DNA from: JBDKVA01 sp039679375
GTDB lineage: Bacteria; Bacillota; Clostridia; Acetivibrionales; DTU013
DNA: 42,498 nucleotides
Reading direction: 5' to 3'
Assembly: GCA_039679375.1 (NCBI GenBank)
Contig: JBDKVA010000036.1
Location: 1-42,498 of the forward strand
In this document: positions 7,983-15,579 of the stretch, piece by piece
Layout of the letters: the number at the start of each line of letters is the position of its first letter
Position numbering within the stretch: the stretch's first letter is position 1
Translations under genes and position numbers: made by a program
The notes under the pieces: model-generated
Database searches by the model: none
What the model saw: only the letters and a program-made list of their open reading frames with translations
What the model was told of the DNA's origin: nothing

Positions 7983-9053
7983 TCAATTGAAGCAGAAAGC
8001 GTATTTTTCCATAGCATCCATCACTGCTTTAATATTTTCAAGCGGCATACCCGGATAAACTCCGTATATCAGCATAAGTCCACCGTCTTTCCGGCCTATT
8101 TTACCGACCTCCTCCCGGATAAGGCTGTCGATTTGGTGCGGAGAGCCAAAGCGTGTAACGGACTGCCTGTCAATATCAAGCTCGATGCAGACCTTGCCTG
8201 CGAATTTGTCCGCAATCCAATCGATACCGTTCACCAGATCCTGAAGGTTGATTACTTCAACTCCGCCGTCGATCAGGTCGTCAATCAGTTCACGGATGTC
8301 TCCGTCCGAGTGCATATGAACTATAACGCCTTTACTGCGGGCAGGTTTCATTAAACGCTGGTAACTGGGCTTTATATATTTTCTGAAGTAATCCGGGGAG
8401 ATCATAGGCCCTCTTTGCATACCCAGATCCTCAGGATAAACCATTATATCGATGTCCATTGCCAGATACTTTTCTATAATGGCCTTATTGAATTCTTCGA
8501 TCATGTCGATCAGTATTCTCAAATTGGACTCATCATCTGCCATATCAAAAAGAAGATTCTGGTAGCCGCGAATATCGGCCAGCTGCATGAACGTATGTCC
8601 ATGCCTCAACCCGACGCAGGTAATTTCACCAACTGCCCTGAGCTTTGCAATAGATGATTCAACGACCTTCCAGTCAACAGGTCCGATACCCATGCATTTT
8701 CCCGGATCAGGAGCTTTGTAATCCTTAAATGCAGACCAGTCGGCCAGCGGGTGCCCGGTGACCGTTCCGGTAATCCCATCAATGGTCGTTTTCCAAAGGC
8801 AGCCCCAATCATCTGTAAAGGGCGAATCTTTTCTGGCAACCGTTGAAAAGTAAGGTACATATTTTGTAACAGGCCTTATGAAATCAGGGAATAGGAATTT
8901 ATGGGATTCTTTGAGATCAAAGAGGTCTTCCTGCCGGTAATATTGCCAGCAGGCGTCATTAATGTAAAATTTCATGGGTATGTATTCCGGCTTTTCAAAT
9001 CTGATTGCCTTAAGGATGTTTTCACGACGGTTTTCTTTCGTTGAATAATCCAT
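7983..9053 (-). CDS. Uroporphyrinogen decarboxylase (UroD)-family protein, probably a methyltransferase-type member
   Basis: This 356-residue protein belongs to the UroD/MtaA/CmuA superfamily of TIM-barrel proteins. Family-typical stretches are the N-terminal RENILKAIRFEKPEYIPMKF, the central PEDLGMQRGPMISPDYFRKY, and VIVHMHSDGDIRELIDDLID. Such stand-alone members are common in Clostridia and usually are not heme-pathway enzymes; many are suspected to act in methyl or corrinoid chemistry or in unknown catabolism. No haem genes lie nearby, which supports that reading. The minus-strand start at 9053 is preceded by GAGGTG. It is divergent from an AraC regulator (9341-10225), which is its most likely controller. 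The substrate is unknown. Confidence 0.8.
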   Translation of the reverse strand: MDYSTKENRRENILKAIRFEKPEYIPMKFYINDACWQYYRQEDLFDLKESHKFLFPDFIRPVTKYVPYFSTVARKDSPFTDDWGCLWKTTIDGITGTVTGHPLADWSAFKDYKAPDPGKCMGIGPVDWKVVESSIAKLRAVGEITCVGLRHGHTFMQLADIRGYQNLLFDMADDESNLRILIDMIEEFNKAIIEKYLAMDIDIMVYPEDLGMQRGPMISPDYFRKYIKPSYQRLMKPARSKGVIVHMHSDGDIRELIDDLIDGGVEVINLQDLVNGIDWIADKFAGKVCIELDIDRQSVTRFGSPHQIDSLIREEVGKIGRKDGGLMLIYGVYPGMPLENIKAVMDAMEKYAFCFN

Positions 9054-9223
9054 TACATGATCACCTCATATTGCATCGAGAAAGCACATGATCCTTTTAA
9101 TTACGCAATGCCATAAAATCTTATCAATGCTTCCGATCGTTTATGCTTAAAGTGTATAACTTTATGGTATGGTTGTCTTTTGATTTTGTATCATGATATA
9201 ATTTTATACAGCTATACGGAGTG

Positions 9224-9326
9224 TTAGTAACTTATTGCCGCGAAATTGCAATAAAAAACAAGAAAACAATTTCATGTTCGCGGCAATGAGTACATTCGTT
9301 GGGTTGTGGGCGGTAGCCCACATTGG
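9224..9326 (-). repeat. Repeat B, copy 1 (inverted orientation)
   Basis: About 103 bp, the reverse complement of the copies at 15317 and 31960, and roughly 95% identical to them by eye. It contains two hairpins: TGTGGGCTACCGCCCACA (stem TGTGGGC, loop TACC) and a larger one closed by ATTGCCGCGAA and TTCGCGGCAAT. It lies in the 287-bp gap between the UroD-family gene and the AraC gene, ending just before the AraC ribosome binding site. Confidence 0.85.
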
Positions 9327-9340
9327 ATAGGAGTAGGGGT

Positions 9341-10225
9341 ATGAAAAAAAGAAGCATGCTGGGCAAAGAACGCATGGTAGTGACTTTTCCTTCACCGGAA
9401 GACTGTTTTTTCGTGCTTGGCAGGGTCAGCTATTCGAAAGCGCATCCCCCTATCGAACCCCATGATCATCAGGGGATGATGGAAATCGTGCTTATTGCAA
9501 AAGGAAAACAGATCTACACGGTCGGGGGTAATGAATTTACAGTGGAAAGCGGAGAGGTGTTTGTCACGTATCCGAATGAACTGCACAGCACTGCAAATTA
9601 TCCTGAAGACAAGTCGCTTCTGTATTATCTGATAATTGATCCTGAAAAGCTGAAAACATACAGCATAGGCGTCAGTACCGACGAGAGCGGGCTGATCCAA
9701 AAAGCCTTAAACAATATGAAAAGAAGAGTGTTTAAGGGAACAGACAGGCTAAAGCTCATGCTGGATGATATCTTCACTGCCTGTAACAGTAATTCGCCTT
9801 TCAAAAACACACTTATCCGCAATCTTGTTTCAAACTTCATTATCCATGTCGCTGAATGTGAAAGGATGATAGAGACCTTTCATTATTCCGGTATGCAAAG
9901 TATTCTTGATTATATTCATAAAAATATATATGAGGATATAAGCGTATCAATGCTATCTGAAATTGCACGATTATCACTGACGAGGTTTGAAGCGAATTTC
10001 AGAAGGCAGACCGGCATACCTCCGCGTGAATATGTTTTACGCAGGAAGATTGAGACCGCCAAAGGTTTGTTGATCAATTCCGATTTAACAATAACCGAAG
10101 TGGCGTATAAACTGTCATTTGCATCAAGCCAGTATTTTTCCACTGTTTTCAAAAGGTACACACTGATGAAACCTAAAGATTTCAGATATAGTCTGAAGGA
10201 GAAAACGGAACAACGTAATATTTGA
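9341..10225 (+). CDS. AraC-family transcriptional regulator
   Basis: This is a 294-residue AraC-type regulator. The N-terminal half is a cupin-like sensing domain (EPHDHQGMMEIVLIAKGKQI near residues 42-61). The C-terminal hundred residues hold the two helix-turn-helix motifs, from about ISVSMLSEIARLSLTRFEAN, ending in the family signature around EVAYKLSFASSQYFSTVFKR. The start at 9341 has AGGAG at 9329-9333 with a 7-base spacer; repeat B ends only three bases before this site. The gene is divergent from the UroD-family gene and probably controls it. The ligand is unknown. It is not closely similar to the two AraC paralogues beside the galactose genes. Confidence 0.9.
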   Translation: MKKRSMLGKERMVVTFPSPEDCFFVLGRVSYSKAHPPIEPHDHQGMMEIVLIAKGKQIYTVGGNEFTVESGEVFVTYPNELHSTANYPEDKSLLYYLIIDPEKLKTYSIGVSTDESGLIQKALNNMKRRVFKGTDRLKLMLDDIFTACNSNSPFKNTLIRNLVSNFIIHVAECERMIETFHYSGMQSILDYIHKNIYEDISVSMLSEIARLSLTRFEANFRRQTGIPPREYVLRRKIETAKGLLINSDLTITEVAYKLSFASSQYFSTVFKRYTLMKPKDFRYSLKEKTEQRNI

Positions 10226-10228
10226 ATT

Positions 10229-10276
10229 AGGATAATGCAGGTGCAGGATAATGCAGGTGCAGGATAATGCAAATAT
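10229..10276 (+). repeat. Short tandem repeat, 16-bp unit, about 2.6 copies
   Basis: AGGATAATGCAGGTGC occurs at 10229-10244 and exactly again at 10245-10260, followed by a partial third unit (AGGATAATGC). It directly follows the AraC stop codon and precedes the tRNA promoter. No function is evident; it may come from replication slippage. Confidence 0.8.
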
Positions 10277-10294
10277 GCAATTCAAGGTAAGGTC

Positions 10295-10323
10295 TTGACA
10301 ATGTGTACCTAAGGTGTTAAATT
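10295..10323 (+). promoter_or_regulatory. Promoter of tRNA-Val
   Basis: TTGACA (10295-10300) and TAAATT (10318-10323) are spaced 17 bp apart and end 24 bp before the first tRNA base, as expected for a tRNA transcription unit. Confidence 0.75.
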
Positions 10324-10347
10324 AGAATTACTCTTTAAAAGAGATGC

Positions 10348-10423
10348 GGGCAATTAACTCAGCTGGTAGAGTGTCATCTTGACGTGGTGAAAGTCACAGG
10401 TTCGAGTCCTGTATTGCCCACCA
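10348..10423 (+). tRNA. tRNA-Val (anticodon GAC), CCA encoded
   Basis: A complete 76-nt cloverleaf can be drawn. The acceptor stem is GGGCAAT with ATTGCCC, the D stem ACTC with GAGT, the anticodon stem TCATC with GGTGA around the loop TTGACGT, and the T arm ACAGG-TTCGAGT-CCTGT. The discriminator base is A and CCA is encoded. The anticodon GAC reads valine codons GUC and GUU. It is a solitary tRNA with its own promoter and terminator. A tRNA next to phage-like and IS-like sequence (10511-10549, 10662-11909) can mark an old integration site, but I see no attachment-site duplication. Confidence 0.95.
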
Positions 10424-10450
10424 TATTTAATTCAATGCTAGATACAATCG

Positions 10451-10475
10451 AAAGCCCTTGATATAAGGGCTTTTT
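10451..10475 (+). terminator. Intrinsic terminator of tRNA-Val
   Basis: AAAGCCCTT (10451-10459) and AAGGGCTTT form a 9-bp stem over a 5-nt loop, running into a T tract ending at 10475. Confidence 0.85.
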
Positions 10476-10510
10476 GACGTTATGAATTATTTGTAAGGTG
10501 AGGCTGATAA

Positions 10511-10549
10511 GTGACATTTTCTCACGATAGTTAACAGGGTGACATTTTC
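10511..10549 (+). repeat. Direct repeat GTGACATTTTC, possible insertion-sequence end remnant
   Basis: GTGACATTTTC occurs at 10511-10521 and again at 10539-10549, 28 bp apart, with TTAACAGG between. Repeated short motifs of this type occur at the ends of some transposons, but no transposase or second end is visible here. The rest of the 436-bp gap between the AraC gene and the sheath-like gene is the tRNA unit and AT-rich DNA. Confidence 0.35.
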
Positions 10550-10661
10550 ACAAGCTTAAATTTAAGTTCTACAGTATTGTTAAACCATGTAAGTCACCGT
10601 ATAATAATATTTGTATCGTTATACTGCTCTATAGATTATACTGTAAGTTGGGAGGACGGAC

Positions 10662-11909
10662 ATGAAAAGTGCAGGGATATTAACAACAACCATAATACTC
10701 TTGTTGTTTGCGTTGCTGCCCTATCCTTCAAATATGGCAGAGTCAGAGGATGCGGCTGTGAGACCTGGAATCTATACTGAAGAGAACCCGGCAGACGTTC
10801 CTTCCATAACACCGGTGGATACTGCAGTAGCAGGTTTTTTGGGGCAAACTGAAAAAGGTCCGTTGGAACCTCAATTCATCACCAGCTATGAAGAATATGA
10901 AGAAATTTACGGCGGTAATCCCGGTAACCGTTTCTATCTCCCGGACGAAGTTAAAGGATATTTTGAAAATGGGGGTACTCAGCTTTACGTAGCAAGGGTT
11001 GTCGCAAAAAAAGCACAATTATCAAATGCCAGACTTGCCAATTATGTAAAAAACGTACCAACTCCGATACTAAGTGATTATATCGGAAATGGAAACGAAG
11101 ACCTGGGCACTTTAACTGGGCTTCAGGCATTAGGGCTTATTGATGAAATCACAATCCTCTATTCACCTGAGGCACATAGCATTTTTGGGCTCTATCAGGC
11201 TATGATTGACCAATGTGAGAATCTGGGAGACCGTATTGTAATTATGGAATCACCTTTATACGAAATGCAACCTGAACCACTTGAAAGGTATGAAAGCTCT
11301 TTTGCGGTTTATTATTCACCGTGGCTGAAAATATCCCAGACTTCAGGCGGAAACAGGCTCGTTCCTCCGGGAGGATTTATTGCCGGAACATACGCAAAGG
11401 CTGACACCGAAAGAGGAGTCCATAAGGTGCCTGCAGCTATTGAACTCATTGGTGTTACGGGTCTTGAAAGAGCCATCGGAAAAACTGAACAGAATGATTT
11501 GCTATGGAACAGGGTGAATCCCATAATACAAATGCCTGGAAGAGGGATTATGGCCTATGGTGCCAGAACATTGACTACAGACCCGGAATATACCTATGTT
11601 AATGTACGCCGGTACTTGAATTATATTGACGAGTCGATTTCGGAAAGTCTGGAATACCTGGCTTTTGAATCATGGAGCCCTACTCTGAACAGTAAAATTC
11701 AAAGCGGCATTGAAGATTTTTTACTGGAGGAGTGGCGAAACGGAGCCCTATTGGGAAGCCGGCAAAATCAAGCCTATTATGTAAATGCATATCCGGGTCC
11801 GGTAAGTCAGGGTGGGTCCGCCGGACATGCCATCTGCATTGAAGTTGGTGTGGCACTGATCAGACCTGCCGAATTTCATATCGTGAGAACCTCAATAATT
11901 GTAGAATAG
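10662..11909 (+). CDS. Orphan contractile-tail sheath-like protein with an apparent signal peptide
   Basis: The 415-residue protein resembles tail sheath proteins of contractile phages and phage-like injection systems. The N-terminal sheath region (RPGIYTEENP near 35-44, then VDTAVAGFLGQTEKGP, then GYFENGGTQLYVARVV near 104-119) and the C-terminal domain (TYVNVRRYLNYIDESI, then FLLEEWRNGALLGS, ending LIRPAEFHIVRTSIIVE) both fit. Unusually, residues 5-19 are strongly hydrophobic after a short basic start, and a plausible signal-peptidase site follows near residue 26. Sheaths normally work in the cytoplasm. No tube, baseplate, spike or ATPase gene lies nearby, so it is an orphan. It is also somewhat short for a sheath. 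The start has GGGAGGAC just upstream. Family assignment is good; role is unknown. Confidence 0.75.
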   Translation: MKSAGILTTTIILLLFALLPYPSNMAESEDAAVRPGIYTEENPADVPSITPVDTAVAGFLGQTEKGPLEPQFITSYEEYEEIYGGNPGNRFYLPDEVKGYFENGGTQLYVARVVAKKAQLSNARLANYVKNVPTPILSDYIGNGNEDLGTLTGLQALGLIDEITILYSPEAHSIFGLYQAMIDQCENLGDRIVIMESPLYEMQPEPLERYESSFAVYYSPWLKISQTSGGNRLVPPGGFIAGTYAKADTERGVHKVPAAIELIGVTGLERAIGKTEQNDLLWNRVNPIIQMPGRGIMAYGARTLTTDPEYTYVNVRRYLNYIDESISESLEYLAFESWSPTLNSKIQSGIEDFLLEEWRNGALLGSRQNQAYYVNAYPGPVSQGGSAGHAICIEVGVALIRPAEFHIVRTSIIVE

Positions 11910-12101
11910 CGAATTAGGTGATTATTCTCGTAAGCGTAAATGAGATAGGGGACAAACTCCTGAATAAAGGAATCATAGCCGCCATAAATTACAATCGTTA
12001 TATGCCATTATGCTGATATGCGATCAGAATAAATAAAATTGTATGAATGTACAAAATAATGAAAGCTAATAATATGGTAAGAGATAGTAGAAAATGGAGG
12101 A

Positions 12102-13172
12102 TTGTACGTAATCATAGACAAAAATTGCAGCAGTTCAAAGCTGATCACAAAACTCATATGTAATGTTTTCCCTATGGTTGACCGGGAACTGGACCGGTGG
12201 AGTAAAAAAGCGTCAGTGGCGGAGGATGATGTCCTTCGTGCACAGGCATTATCCAGCATATCACACAAAAGATTCCACGCCTTGGGAGGCTGTGTATATT
12301 CGCTTTACCCCGGAGTGGACATGGAATCGGCAATAAGGTATATCGTCTCGCTTCAGACGATCAGCGATTATCTGGACAACCTCTGCGACAGGGCAGGCAT
12401 ATGGGATGAAGCCGCCTTCAGGCAGCTCCACCTGGCAATGACGGATGCCGTTTACCCAGGGTCAGCTGAGCATGATTATTACCTGTATTATCCTCATAAA
12501 AATGACAGCGGGTACCTGGATGCCCTGGTGGCGGAGTGCAGGCAAATGCTGCGGCCTTTGCCGTCTGCCGGGATGATAGAAAAGCCTATGCATGAATATG
12601 CTTCACTCTATTCAAACCTTCAAATCTACAAGCACCTTGAACAGGATAAAAGGGAAATGTATCTAAGGAAATGGACCGACCCTTATATGAGTAACAATAA
12701 TGACTTAAGCTGGTGGGAGCTGGCTGCCGCTACCGGTTCTACACTGGGGCTGTTCCTTCTCTTTGCCGCTGCCCATGATGCCAGCCTCGCCGGGGATGAG
12801 GTAAAATCGATAGAAACAGCATATTTTCCGTGGATGTGTGGTCTCCATATCCTCCTTGACTATTATATCGATTCCGAAGAAGACCGTCGAGAAGGGGATT
12901 TGAATTTTACATCCTATTACAGTAATCAAAAACATTGCAAAGAGAGGCTGTCCTTTTTTATCAGACAATCCGTTCAAAAGTGCAGCTGCCTTAAATATCC
13001 TGAATTTCACCTGACAATCATCCGCGGTCTTCTTGCAATGTACCTGTCCGATCCCAAAACCATATCCGCAAACGGGAGAGAGACTGCCGGACAGCTGCTT
13101 AAGGACGGCGGGAGGAAGGCAGCTTCATATTACCATATTTGCAGGATCCTTCGGCGTATTGGCAAGCTCTGA
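12102..13172 (+). CDS. YtpB-like tetraprenyl-beta-curcumene synthase (DUF2600 family)
   Basis: YtpB-family enzymes cyclise long linear prenyl diphosphates to C35 terpenes; the Bacillus enzyme makes tetraprenyl-beta-curcumene from heptaprenyl diphosphate. Seen here are family-typical blocks: KRFHALGGCVYSLYP near residues 56-70, QTISDYLDNLCDR near 85-97, WWELAAATGSTLGLFLLFAA in the middle and FPWMCGLHILLDYYIDSEED near 246-265. The acidic clusters in the last two fit a diphosphate/Mg2+ site. Length (356) is that of the family. The start is uncertain: GGAGG (12096-12100) is only one base from the TTG at 12102 and no standard start is better placed. The 3' end overlaps by 48 bp the convergent polyprenyl diphosphate synthase gene, which would supply the substrate. 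Confidence 0.88.
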   Translation: MYVIIDKNCSSSKLITKLICNVFPMVDRELDRWSKKASVAEDDVLRAQALSSISHKRFHALGGCVYSLYPGVDMESAIRYIVSLQTISDYLDNLCDRAGIWDEAAFRQLHLAMTDAVYPGSAEHDYYLYYPHKNDSGYLDALVAECRQMLRPLPSAGMIEKPMHEYASLYSNLQIYKHLEQDKREMYLRKWTDPYMSNNNDLSWWELAAATGSTLGLFLLFAAAHDASLAGDEVKSIETAYFPWMCGLHILLDYYIDSEEDRREGDLNFTSYYSNQKHCKERLSFFIRQSVQKCSCLKYPEFHLTIIRGLLAMYLSDPKTISANGRETAGQLLKDGGRKAASYYHICRILRRIGKL

Positions 13173-14123
13173 GCACTGTATGAAATTTGCCTGTAACAAA
13201 TCCGGCAGCTTGCAGAGAAAGTCAGTATATTCGGATCGCGGCAGTGCATCAAGGGATATGCGCGCTTTATCGATATGCGTATTTGCAATTTTAAAAGAAC
13301 GGTCGATCGCTCCCGACTCCGTCAGCATACTGTTTACCATCTCGATCTCATGGGCTTCAAACCTTTGTGTCCGGATCAACTCACTGACTGTGGAGCCATA
13401 TTTATCATCAGACAGCAGCAGGATGACCGGAAGTGTGATAATTCCCTGGCGCAGATCTTCACCTGCGGGCTTGCCCATTTTTTTGATATCTCCAAAGAAA
13501 TCCAATATGTCATCCACCATCTGAAAGGCGAGGCCGAGATTCAGTCCATATTCACCCAAAGCATGAAGCTGATTTTGATCCATGCAGCTGATACTAGCGC
13601 CGGACTGGCAGCAGCACTGAAAGAAAACAGCCGTCTTGCCGGCGATTTGACTATAGTATGAGGACAAATCCATATCGGACTTGAATTTGTTCTGTGCCTG
13701 CAGGATCTCTCCCCGGCACATGCTTTCTATGGCTTCGATCATCAAATCCAGGCTTTTTAGCAGCCTGTTGCCGGATAATGTGCCAAAAGCCCTGGCAAAC
13801 AGGTAATCACCACCCAGCACACTCAAATGATTTCCCCATAGATAATTAAGAGAAGGCTTGTTCCGGCGCAGCTCCGAATGATCGATGATGTCATCGTGCA
13901 CAAGCGACGCCATATGGATCAGTTCGGATGCAACGGAAGCTTTGACAAGCTCATCGGAAAGCCCGGAAAAAACAAGCCCGCTGTATAGTACGAGAAGAGG
14001 CCTGATCCTTTTGCCTCCTGCCTTTGCCGTATGGCTGCACATTTCGAGCAGTGTTCCGTCAGCGCCGGATAAAGCTTTTTCCAGCTCCGCTTCAATAAGG
14101 CTGGGAAAGATCGTAGAATTCAA
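13125..14123 (-). CDS. Polyprenyl diphosphate synthase (HepT/IspB-like)
   Basis: This trans-prenyltransferase condenses isopentenyl diphosphate units onto an allylic diphosphate. Both aspartate-rich motifs are present, DDIID (in SLVHDDIIDHSELRRNKPS) in the first third and DDILD (in QMVDDILDFFGD) in the second half, along with KAGGKRIRPLL near the N-terminus. The bulk before the first motif suggests a medium or long chain product. An ATG exists at 14147, but GGGAGGG lies inside that reading frame eight bases before a TTG at 14123, so I prefer the TTG. It is convergent with the YtpB-like cyclase and overlaps it by 48 bp. The pairing suggests it makes the cyclase substrate, though a role in quinone side chains cannot be excluded. 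Confidence 0.88.
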   Translation of the reverse strand: MNSTIFPSLIEAELEKALSGADGTLLEMCSHTAKAGGKRIRPLLVLYSGLVFSGLSDELVKASVASELIHMASLVHDDIIDHSELRRNKPSLNYLWGNHLSVLGGDYLFARAFGTLSGNRLLKSLDLMIEAIESMCRGEILQAQNKFKSDMDLSSYYSQIAGKTAVFFQCCCQSGASISCMDQNQLHALGEYGLNLGLAFQMVDDILDFFGDIKKMGKPAGEDLRQGIITLPVILLLSDDKYGSTVSELIRTQRFEAHEIEMVNSMLTESGAIDRSFKIANTHIDKARISLDALPRSEYTDFLCKLPDLLQANFIQCSELANTPKDPANMVI

Positions 14124-14396
14124 TTGTTTCACCCTCCCATTTTTCATTATTGTAAGTGTATTGAACCATTGGGTATAGTCTTTCCCATTATATTTCCTTT
14201 TATATCACGTTGAATGCATATATGCTTTACAGGCAGCATGTTAATATTATTGCTTTTTTTGCAATCTTTTGTGATGTTTGCCTTTATTCATAGAAAAGAA
14301 ATTCGCTATATTCTATAATCAATATGAAAGCTGACTGAAATGTTGATAAAGAGCTTCAGGAGCAATAGGATTAATAGGAAAGGACGGTCAAAATTC

Positions 14397-15197
14397 ATGC
14401 TGCAGCATATTAAAAATAAGATATACCATATAGAGGTCCTTCCGCCAAAACAGGACATGGAAAGACTGGAAGCCGACCTTGAGGTATTTGCCGGAAAATA
14501 TAACAGGGTGATGGAAAGCGGCTACTGCGCCTGTATTACGGATAATGCCATGGGCCATCTTTCTTTTCAGGGCACTGAAGTAATAGAAGAGTTGGGCCTT
14601 GAGGTGTTACCCGAACAGGTCATGATCCATCTGAATACATTCCATACAAAAACGGATTTGCACAACATCCTTGATGCATGTAAGGCAAAGGGAATTAAGT
14701 ACCTGCTCATTGTCAGCGGAGACGGCTCGGACCGTTTGCCAAGGCTTCAGCCGCAGGATATTGGAGCTGAAGGGGCAGTGAAGTCGGTTACATCTGTAGA
14801 ATTGTTGAAGTATATAAGGGAGCAATATCCGGACACTTTTGTTCTCGGAGTGGCATTCAATCCCTACGAGCCTGCGGAACACGAATTCGCAAAGCTGCAA
14901 AGAAAATTGGAAGCAGGCGCTGCTTTCATCATAACACAGCCGATCATTGAAAGGAATGCGGTCGTTGATGAGCTTTTGGAGAAATACCCTGATATTCCTG
15001 TTATAATTGAAGCGTGGATGAGCAAAAAGCTATATCTTCTTTCTGATGCGATCGGGTATGAGATTCCGGAAAATACGGAGTTTGATCCGATCGAAACCTT
15101 AAAGCTGATTCACAAAAGCTACCCCGGATGCGGTATGTACCTTTCCATTCTGGGATTCAAGACTCAATACCACCTGGTTAAGGATATATGGGTCTGA
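14397..15197 (+). CDS. Methylenetetrahydrofolate reductase-family (MetF-like) protein
   Basis: The 266-residue protein fits the MetF TIM-barrel family, which reduces methylene-tetrahydrofolate to methyl-tetrahydrofolate using FAD. Matching features are the early ACITDNAMGHLS segment, a region of the type H-L-N-x-n-D-L-x-N-I-L-D-A-C-K-A-K-G-I followed by YLLIVSGDGSDRLP, and FVLGVAFNPYEP followed by AGAAFIITQPI near residue 180. It is divergent in detail and could act on another C1 carrier. The ATG at 14397 has AGGAAAGGA about 12 bases upstream; an upstream in-frame ATG at 14340 does not. It precedes fhs (15580), so a one-carbon role is likely, although repeat B and 380 bp separate them. Confidence 0.75.
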   Translation: MLQHIKNKIYHIEVLPPKQDMERLEADLEVFAGKYNRVMESGYCACITDNAMGHLSFQGTEVIEELGLEVLPEQVMIHLNTFHTKTDLHNILDACKAKGIKYLLIVSGDGSDRLPRLQPQDIGAEGAVKSVTSVELLKYIREQYPDTFVLGVAFNPYEPAEHEFAKLQRKLEAGAAFIITQPIIERNAVVDELLEKYPDIPVIIEAWMSKKLYLLSDAIGYEIPENTEFDPIETLKLIHKSYPGCGMYLSILGFKTQYHLVKDIWV

Positions 15198-15316
15198 CAG
15201 CTTTAAGTCTCAATTTAAATTCAGCATCTTGTAGGATTATAAACTTGTGATATGATTATAGATATAGTTATAATTATAATTAGGGCATATTTAGCGGAAA
15301 AACTTAATCCGCTAAA

Positions 15317-15420
15317 CCAATGTGGGCTACCGCCCACAACCCAACGAATGTACTTATTGCCGCGAATGTGAAACTATTTTCTTGTTTTTTTATTGCAATT
15401 TCGCGGCAACAAGTTACTAA
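15317..15420 (+). repeat. Repeat B, copy 2
   Basis: About 104 bp nearly identical to the copies at 9224-9326 (inverted) and 31960-32062. The TGTGGGCTACCGCCCACA hairpin is at 15321-15338 and the larger ATTGCCGCGAA/TTCGCGGCAA stem follows. It occupies the middle of the 382-bp gap before fhs. Flanking DNA is AT-rich and I see no gene in it. Confidence 0.85.
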
Positions 15421-15486
15421 AGCGACACTTTCATACATACTCAAAAGACAAAACCACGATACACGATGATACAGCCGTGGATATTG

Positions 15487-15532
15487 CCGTTTAAGGAGAT
15501 TTGTCCGGAATAATCCCGGAAATTTTAAACGG
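15487..15532 (+). promoter_or_regulatory. Inverted-repeat structure in the fhs leader
   Basis: CCGTTTAA (15487-15494) pairs exactly with TTAAACGG (15525-15532), and inside it TCCGG (15504-15508) pairs with CCGGA (15516-15520). The structure ends 47 bp before the fhs start. It could be an operator or an RNA hairpin; there is no T tract, so it is not a standard terminator. Confidence 0.45.
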
Positions 15533-15579
15533 AATAACCATCGGGATCAAAAATAATAATGACAGGAGGAGTTGAATGT

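Noticed and set aside
5139..8017. Long minus-strand open frames opposite hydG and hydF (up to 264 codons)
   Set aside because: They are antisense to well-recognised genes and their translations look like no protein family.
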